Below, in pieces: positions 60,869 to 64,000 of a stretch of 64,000 bases of DNA. The notes beneath the pieces are model-generated. The model saw nothing but the letters and a program-made list of their open reading frames with translations, searched no databases and was not told where the DNA came from. How positions within the stretch are numbered: the first letter of the stretch is position 1; every line of letters begins with the position of its first letter. The translations under genes and the position numbers were made by a program. This DNA comes from DASSUW01 sp963830725. Its GTDB lineage: Bacteria; Actinomycetota; Thermoleophilia; Solirubrobacterales; Solirubrobacteraceae. The stretch lies in assembly GCA_963830725.1 (NCBI GenBank), contig CAWHNO010000013.1, forward strand, positions 124,001 to 188,000. Reading direction: 5' to 3'.

Positions 60869-62261
60869 GACCACCCACAACCTCGTCCCGGTCTGCGAGA
60901 CCTTCATCGAGGACTGCGAGACGCCGGTCAGCGCGTTCCTGAAGCTGCGCGGCTCCGGCCCCGCGTTCCTGCTCGAGTCGGCCGAGCAGGGCCAGCGCGT
61001 CGGTCGCTGGTCGTTCATCGGCTACAAGCCGCGCAAGGTGCTGCGCTGGTCGCTGGCCGACGGCGGCGACCCGTATGCGCTGGCGGCGGCCGAGATCGCG
61101 CAGTTCCGCCAGGCGCCGACCGAGGAGCCGATCCCGTTCACGGGCGGCGCCGTCGGCTTCTTCGGCTACGACTGCGTGCGCGCGGTCGAGCGCCTGCCGG
61201 ACGTCAACCCCGACCCCGTCGGGCTGCCGGACATGGCGCTCATGCTGTCCGACGTCATCGTCGCCTTCGACCACCTCAAGCACACGGTGACGATCCTCGC
61301 CAACGCGTATGTCGACGAGGACGAGGCCGCGCACGAGCGGGCGCGCGGGGCGATCCGCGAGGTCCGCGAGCGGCTCGCGGACCCGCTGCCGCGCGCCGCC
61401 GGCGCGCCGCGGGCGGAACCGCGGTTCGAGTCCAACATGCCGCGCGAGGCGTTCGAGGCGATGGTGGCCCGGATCGTCGAGTACGTGCACGCCGGCGACG
61501 CGTTCCAGGTCGTCCCCTCGCAGCGCTGGTCGGCGCCCACCCCGGTCGAGCCGCTCTCGATCTACCGCGGCCTGCGCGCCGTCAACCCGTCGCCCTACAT
61601 GTACTTCCTCGACTTCGAGGACTTCCAGATCGTCGGCGCCTCGCCGGAGCCGCTGCTGACCGTGTCGGGCCGCAGCGTGTCCACGCGGCCGATCGCCGGG
61701 ACGCGCCCGCGCGGCGCCACCGTCGACGAAGACAAGGCGATCGCCGAGGAGCTGCTGGCCGACGAGAAGGAGCGCGCCGAGCACGTGATGCTGGTCGATC
61801 TCGGCCGCAACGACCTCGGGCGCGTGTGCGAGTACGGCTCGGTGCACGTCGAGTCCTTCATGGGCGTGGAGACCTACTCGCACGTGATCCACATCGTGTC
61901 GTCGGTGGCGGGCACGCTGCGCGAGGACGTCGGCGCGGTCGACGCGCTGCGCTCGGCGCTGCCCGCGGGCACGCTGAGCGGGGCCCCGAAGGTGCGCGCG
62001 ATGGAGATCATCGACGAGCTCGAGTCGGTCAAGCGCGGCGCCTACGGCGGCGCCGTCGGCTGGCTGTCCTACGACGGCGACCTGGACACCTGCATCTGCA
62101 TCCGCACGGTCGTGCTCAAGGACGGCGTCGCCCACGTGCAGGCGGGCGGCGGCACGGTGGCCGACGCGCAGCCGGACTACGAGTACGAGGAGTCGCGCGC
62201 GAAGGCGCGCGGGGTCGTGCGGGCGATCGAGCTCGCGGCGCGCCAGGAGGCGTGGCCGTGA
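60852..62261 (+). CDS. trpE: Anthranilate synthase component I
   Basis: Chorismate to anthranilate with TrpG. The 469-residue product has the tryptophan feedback site region (FLLESAEQGQRVGRWSFIGY). The chorismate-binding domain follows: FQVVPSQRW, IVGASPEPLLTVSGRSVSTR, PIAGTRPRGAT, HVMLVDLGRNDLGRVCEYGS, LPAGTLSGAPKVRAMEIIDE and RGAYGGAVGWLSYDGDLDTC. TTG start inside the end of hisIE. It is followed by a 30-codon frame, not directly by trpG. Confidence 0.95.
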   Translation: MPGVAETTHNLVPVCETFIEDCETPVSAFLKLRGSGPAFLLESAEQGQRVGRWSFIGYKPRKVLRWSLADGGDPYALAAAEIAQFRQAPTEEPIPFTGGAVGFFGYDCVRAVERLPDVNPDPVGLPDMALMLSDVIVAFDHLKHTVTILANAYVDEDEAAHERARGAIREVRERLADPLPRAAGAPRAEPRFESNMPREAFEAMVARIVEYVHAGDAFQVVPSQRWSAPTPVEPLSIYRGLRAVNPSPYMYFLDFEDFQIVGASPEPLLTVSGRSVSTRPIAGTRPRGATVDEDKAIAEELLADEKERAEHVMLVDLGRNDLGRVCEYGSVHVESFMGVETYSHVIHIVSSVAGTLREDVGAVDALRSALPAGTLSGAPKVRAMEIIDELESVKRGAYGGAVGWLSYDGDLDTCICIRTVVLKDGVAHVQAGGGTVADAQPDYEYEESRAKARGVVRAIELAARQEAWP

Positions 62262-62350
62262 AATCGGCTGGCGCCGATGCCGCGGAATCGGCTGACGCCG
62301 ATTCCGGAGCGAGTTCGCTTCGCGAACATCGCGTCGAGGTGGCCCTATGA
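62258..62350 (+). CDS. 30-codon frame between trpE and trpG (possible leader or spacer peptide)
   Basis: GTG 62258 overlaps the trpE stop (GTGA), and the TGA at 62348-62350 overlaps the trpG ATG (ATGA), so the frame is wedged between the two genes with the same overlaps used elsewhere. It encodes 30 residues (KSAGADAAESADADSGASS, then LREHRVEVAL). The DNA consists of two tandem hairpins and a third one. No homology is recognised. It may be a translated palindromic insert that preserves coupling rather than a functional peptide. Confidence 0.4.
   Translation: MKSAGADAAESADADSGASSLREHRVEVAL
62263..62331. repeat. Tandem hairpins in the trpE-trpG gap
   Basis: ATCGGC-TGGC-GCCGAT (62263-62278) and AATCGGC-TGAC-GCCGATT (62286-62303) are near-identical hairpins one repeat apart. 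They are followed by GAGTTCGCTTCGCGAACATCG (62311-62331), whose GTTCGC/GCGAAC stem is a third hairpin. A related GAGTTCG/CGAACATCG string occurs at 63946-63966 before trpC. Confidence 0.6.
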
Positions 62351-62913
62351 AGGTCTTGATGGTCGACAACTACGACTCCTTCACCTACAACCTCGTCCAG
62401 TACCTGGGCGAGCTGGGGGCGGAGCCGGTGGCCGTGCGCAACGACGCGGCGGAGGTCGACGACCTGCTCGACGGCGGGTTCGACCGCGTGGTGGTCTCGC
62501 CCGGCCCGTGCACGCCCAACGAGGCCGGCATCTCCGTCGAGGTGATGCGCCGCTTCCCCGAGGCCGGCGTGCCGACGCTCGGCGTGTGCCTCGGCCACCA
62601 GTCGCTCGTGCAGGCCTTCGGGGGCCAGGTCGTCCGCCACATCCCCGTGCACGGCAAGGCGACCGACATCGAGCACGACGGCTCGGGCCTCTTCCGGGGC
62701 CTGCCGAGTCCGCTGACCGTCGGCCGCTACCACTCGCTGGTGGCCGACCCGGAGCTGCCGGACGTGCTGACGGTGACCGCGCGAGGCGGCGGCGTGGTGA
62801 TGGCCGTCAGGCACCGCGAGCTGCCGGCGCTCGGCGTGCAGTTCCACCCGGAGTCCGTCCTCACCCCCGACGGCAAGCGTCTGCTGGAGAACTTCCTTGG
62901 CGATCCTGACTGA
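62347..62913 (+). CDS. trpG: Anthranilate synthase component II (glutamine amidotransferase)
   Basis: Supplies ammonia from glutamine to TrpE, and in many bacteria also to PabB. The 188-residue class I glutaminase has the oxyanion segment VVVSPGPCTPNEAG, the nucleophile Cys81 in LGVCLGHQSL, and His167/Glu169 in VQFHPESV. Only one trpG is seen in the window. The ATG overlaps the preceding short frame. Its end overlaps the trpD start by 17 nt. Confidence 0.96.
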   Translation: MKVLMVDNYDSFTYNLVQYLGELGAEPVAVRNDAAEVDDLLDGGFDRVVVSPGPCTPNEAGISVEVMRRFPEAGVPTLGVCLGHQSLVQAFGGQVVRHIPVHGKATDIEHDGSGLFRGLPSPLTVGRYHSLVADPELPDVLTVTARGGGVVMAVRHRELPALGVQFHPESVLTPDGKRLLENFLGDPD

Positions 62914-63990
62914 GGCGATCGAGGCGCTGGCCTCGCGCCGCGACCTGAGCTCCGAGCAGACGGCGGCGGTGCTGGCCGAGATCATGGAGGGCAACGCCTC
63001 CGAGGTGCAGACCGCGGCGGTGCTGATCGCGCTGCGCACCAAGGGCGAGACGGTCGACGAGCTGGTCGGCCTCGCGACCACGATGCGGCGGCTGGCGACG
63101 CCGGTGCGGACCGGCCGCGACGATCTGATCGACACCGCCGGCACGGGCGGCGGGCGGCCGACCTTCAACGTCTCCACCACGGCGGCGCTGATCGCCGCCG
63201 GGGCCGGTTGCGCGGTGGCCAAGCACGGCAACCGCTCCGCCACCGGCCTGTCGGGCTCGGCCGACGTGCTCGAGGCGCTCGGCGTGCGGATCGACCTCGG
63301 CCCCGACGAGGTCGCCCGCTGCATCGACCAGGCGGGCTTCGGCTTCATGTTCGCGCCCGCCCACCACGGCGCGACGCGCTTCGTCGTCCCCGTGCGCAAG
63401 GAGCTGGCCGTGCGCACGATCTTCAACTTCCTGGGGCCGTTGACGAACCCGGCCGGAGCCACGCGCCAGGTGATCGGCGTCTCCGACGCCGCGTTCCTGG
63501 ACACCATCGCGGGAGCGCTGGCGAAGCTGGGCGCCGTCAAGGCGCTGGTAGTGTCCAGCGCCGACGGTCTGGACGAGATGAGCACCTCGGGCACAACGCG
63601 CGTCGTGGAGGTCGACGGGCCAGATGTTCGCTCCTACGAGGTGTCCCCGGAGGACGTCGGGCTGGCGCGCGCGCGTACGGACGAGCTGGCCGGGGGCACG
63701 CCGGAGGTCAACGCGGCCACCGCACGGCGGATCTTCGAGGGCGAGCGGGGCCCGCAGCGCGACCTCGCCGTGCTCAACGCCGGCGCGGCGATCTACGTGG
63801 CCGGCGTCGTGGACTCGCTGGAGGCCGGCGTGCGGGCGGCCGAGGCGGCGGTCGACGACGGCCGCGCGGCCGCCACGCTGGAGCGGCTGGTGGCGATGAC
63901 GCAGGAGCTGGCGCCGGCGCGAGCGGGCGAAGCAAGCTGGCCTCCGAGTTCGTGGGGCGAACATCGGACGGCGAGCGGAGGCCCGCATGA
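62897..63990 (+). CDS. trpD: Anthranilate phosphoribosyltransferase, frameshift near C-terminus
   Basis: Transfers phosphoribose from PRPP to anthranilate. From TTG 62897 the frame gives LSSEQTAAVLAEIMEGNASE, DTAGTGGGRPTFNVSTTAAL (PRPP loop GTGG), AKHGNRSATGLSGSADVLEA, TIFNFLGPLTNPAGATRQVI and DGLDEMSTSGTTRVVEV. The frame is open to the window end, but the expected stop is TGA 63988-63990, which overlaps the trpC ATG and lies in another frame. One G missing from GGG near 63925 would give a C-terminus SKLASEFVGRTSDGERRPA. The enzyme core is complete (about 340 residues). Confidence 0.93.
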
Positions 63991-64000
63991 GTGTGCTGGA
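63987..64000 (+). CDS. trpC: Start of indole-3-glycerol phosphate synthase (cut by window end)
   Basis: ATG at 63987 overlaps the likely trpD stop (ATGA) and encodes only M-S-V-L before the window ends. The identity is inferred from the trpE-trpG-trpD order and the coupling, not from the four residues themselves. Confidence 0.5.

Noticed and set aside
62258..62346. Classical trp attenuator with a leader peptide
   Set aside because: The short frame has no Trp codons, lies after trpE, and there is no terminator with a T-run. It is reported only as a hairpin-rich coupled frame.

Overview
The window is a 64-kb piece of a very GC-rich chromosome, most likely from a Thermoleophilia-type actinobacterium (Solirubrobacter/Conexibacter/Patulibacter relatives). 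This is an inference from base composition, gene order and protein style; no 16S rRNA gene is present to confirm it. Nearly every gene is a core housekeeping gene. There is no CRISPR array, integrase, transposase or prophage. The accessory interest lies in several families of palindromic repeats, a secreted repeat protein, unusual promoters and small operons of unclear purpose.

Layout, left to right. (1) 1-2.9 kb: trigger factor end, clpP, clpX (protein quality control). (2) 2.9-6.7 kb, minus strand: a terpenoid-cyclase-fold protein with an AraC regulator, then glpD with a TetR regulator. (3) 6.8-12.4 kb: valS, folC, two small membrane or zinc-ribbon proteins, ndk, maf. (4) 12.5-21.2 kb: the elongation cluster mreB-mreC-mreD-mrdA-rodA, then rng-rplU-rpmA. 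(5) 21.2-23.5 kb, minus: a DipZ-type thiol-disulfide protein and a short-chain dehydrogenase. (6) 23.6-32.3 kb: obgE-proB, a secreted RTX-like protein on the minus strand, proA-nadD-rsfS and a sensor kinase. (7) 32.3-39.7 kb: tRNA-Ala(GGC), leuS, a LOG-like protein, comEA-comEC, holA. (8) 39.9-49.1 kb: rpsT, murJ, lepA, a MaoC/Had-like hotdog pair, hrcA-dnaJ, two tandem prmA-like methyltransferases, threonine dehydratase. (9) 49.2-55.2 kb: NDH-2, an EamA transporter, a MarR-GNAT fusion, DUF192, then yqeY-phoH-ybeY-era. (10) 55.4-60.1 kb: two bPH2 membrane proteins with an ArsA-like ATPase (minus), then squalene/phytoene synthase with an FAD reductase. (11) 60.3-64 kb: hisIE-trpE-(30-codon frame)-trpG-trpD-trpC.

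Two expression habits recur. Within operons, stop and start codons overlap as ATGA, GTGA, TTGA or CTGA. At transcription-unit starts, a TANNNT -10 box usually lies 6-10 nt before the start codon with no Shine-Dalgarno, which points to widespread leaderless mRNA. In three cases the TAA or TAG of the upstream gene is the first half of the next -10 box.

About ten conserved genes (maf, mreB, obgE, proA, comEC, the first prmA-like gene, ndh, the MarR-GNAT gene, the FAD reductase, trpD) need one or two single-base frame corrections to read through. These lie mostly in G/C runs, and assembly or sequencing indels are the simplest explanation.

The best candidate for something undescribed is a family of about 45-50-bp palindromes that share an invariant loop decamer, TCGCAAGCTC, between stems that vary but remain paired. 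Three copies lie just upstream of genes, one precedes ndk, and one is inserted in frame inside valS. A second family consists of about 190-bp compound palindromes, and a separate 166-bp palindrome links a stop codon to the hisIE promoter.
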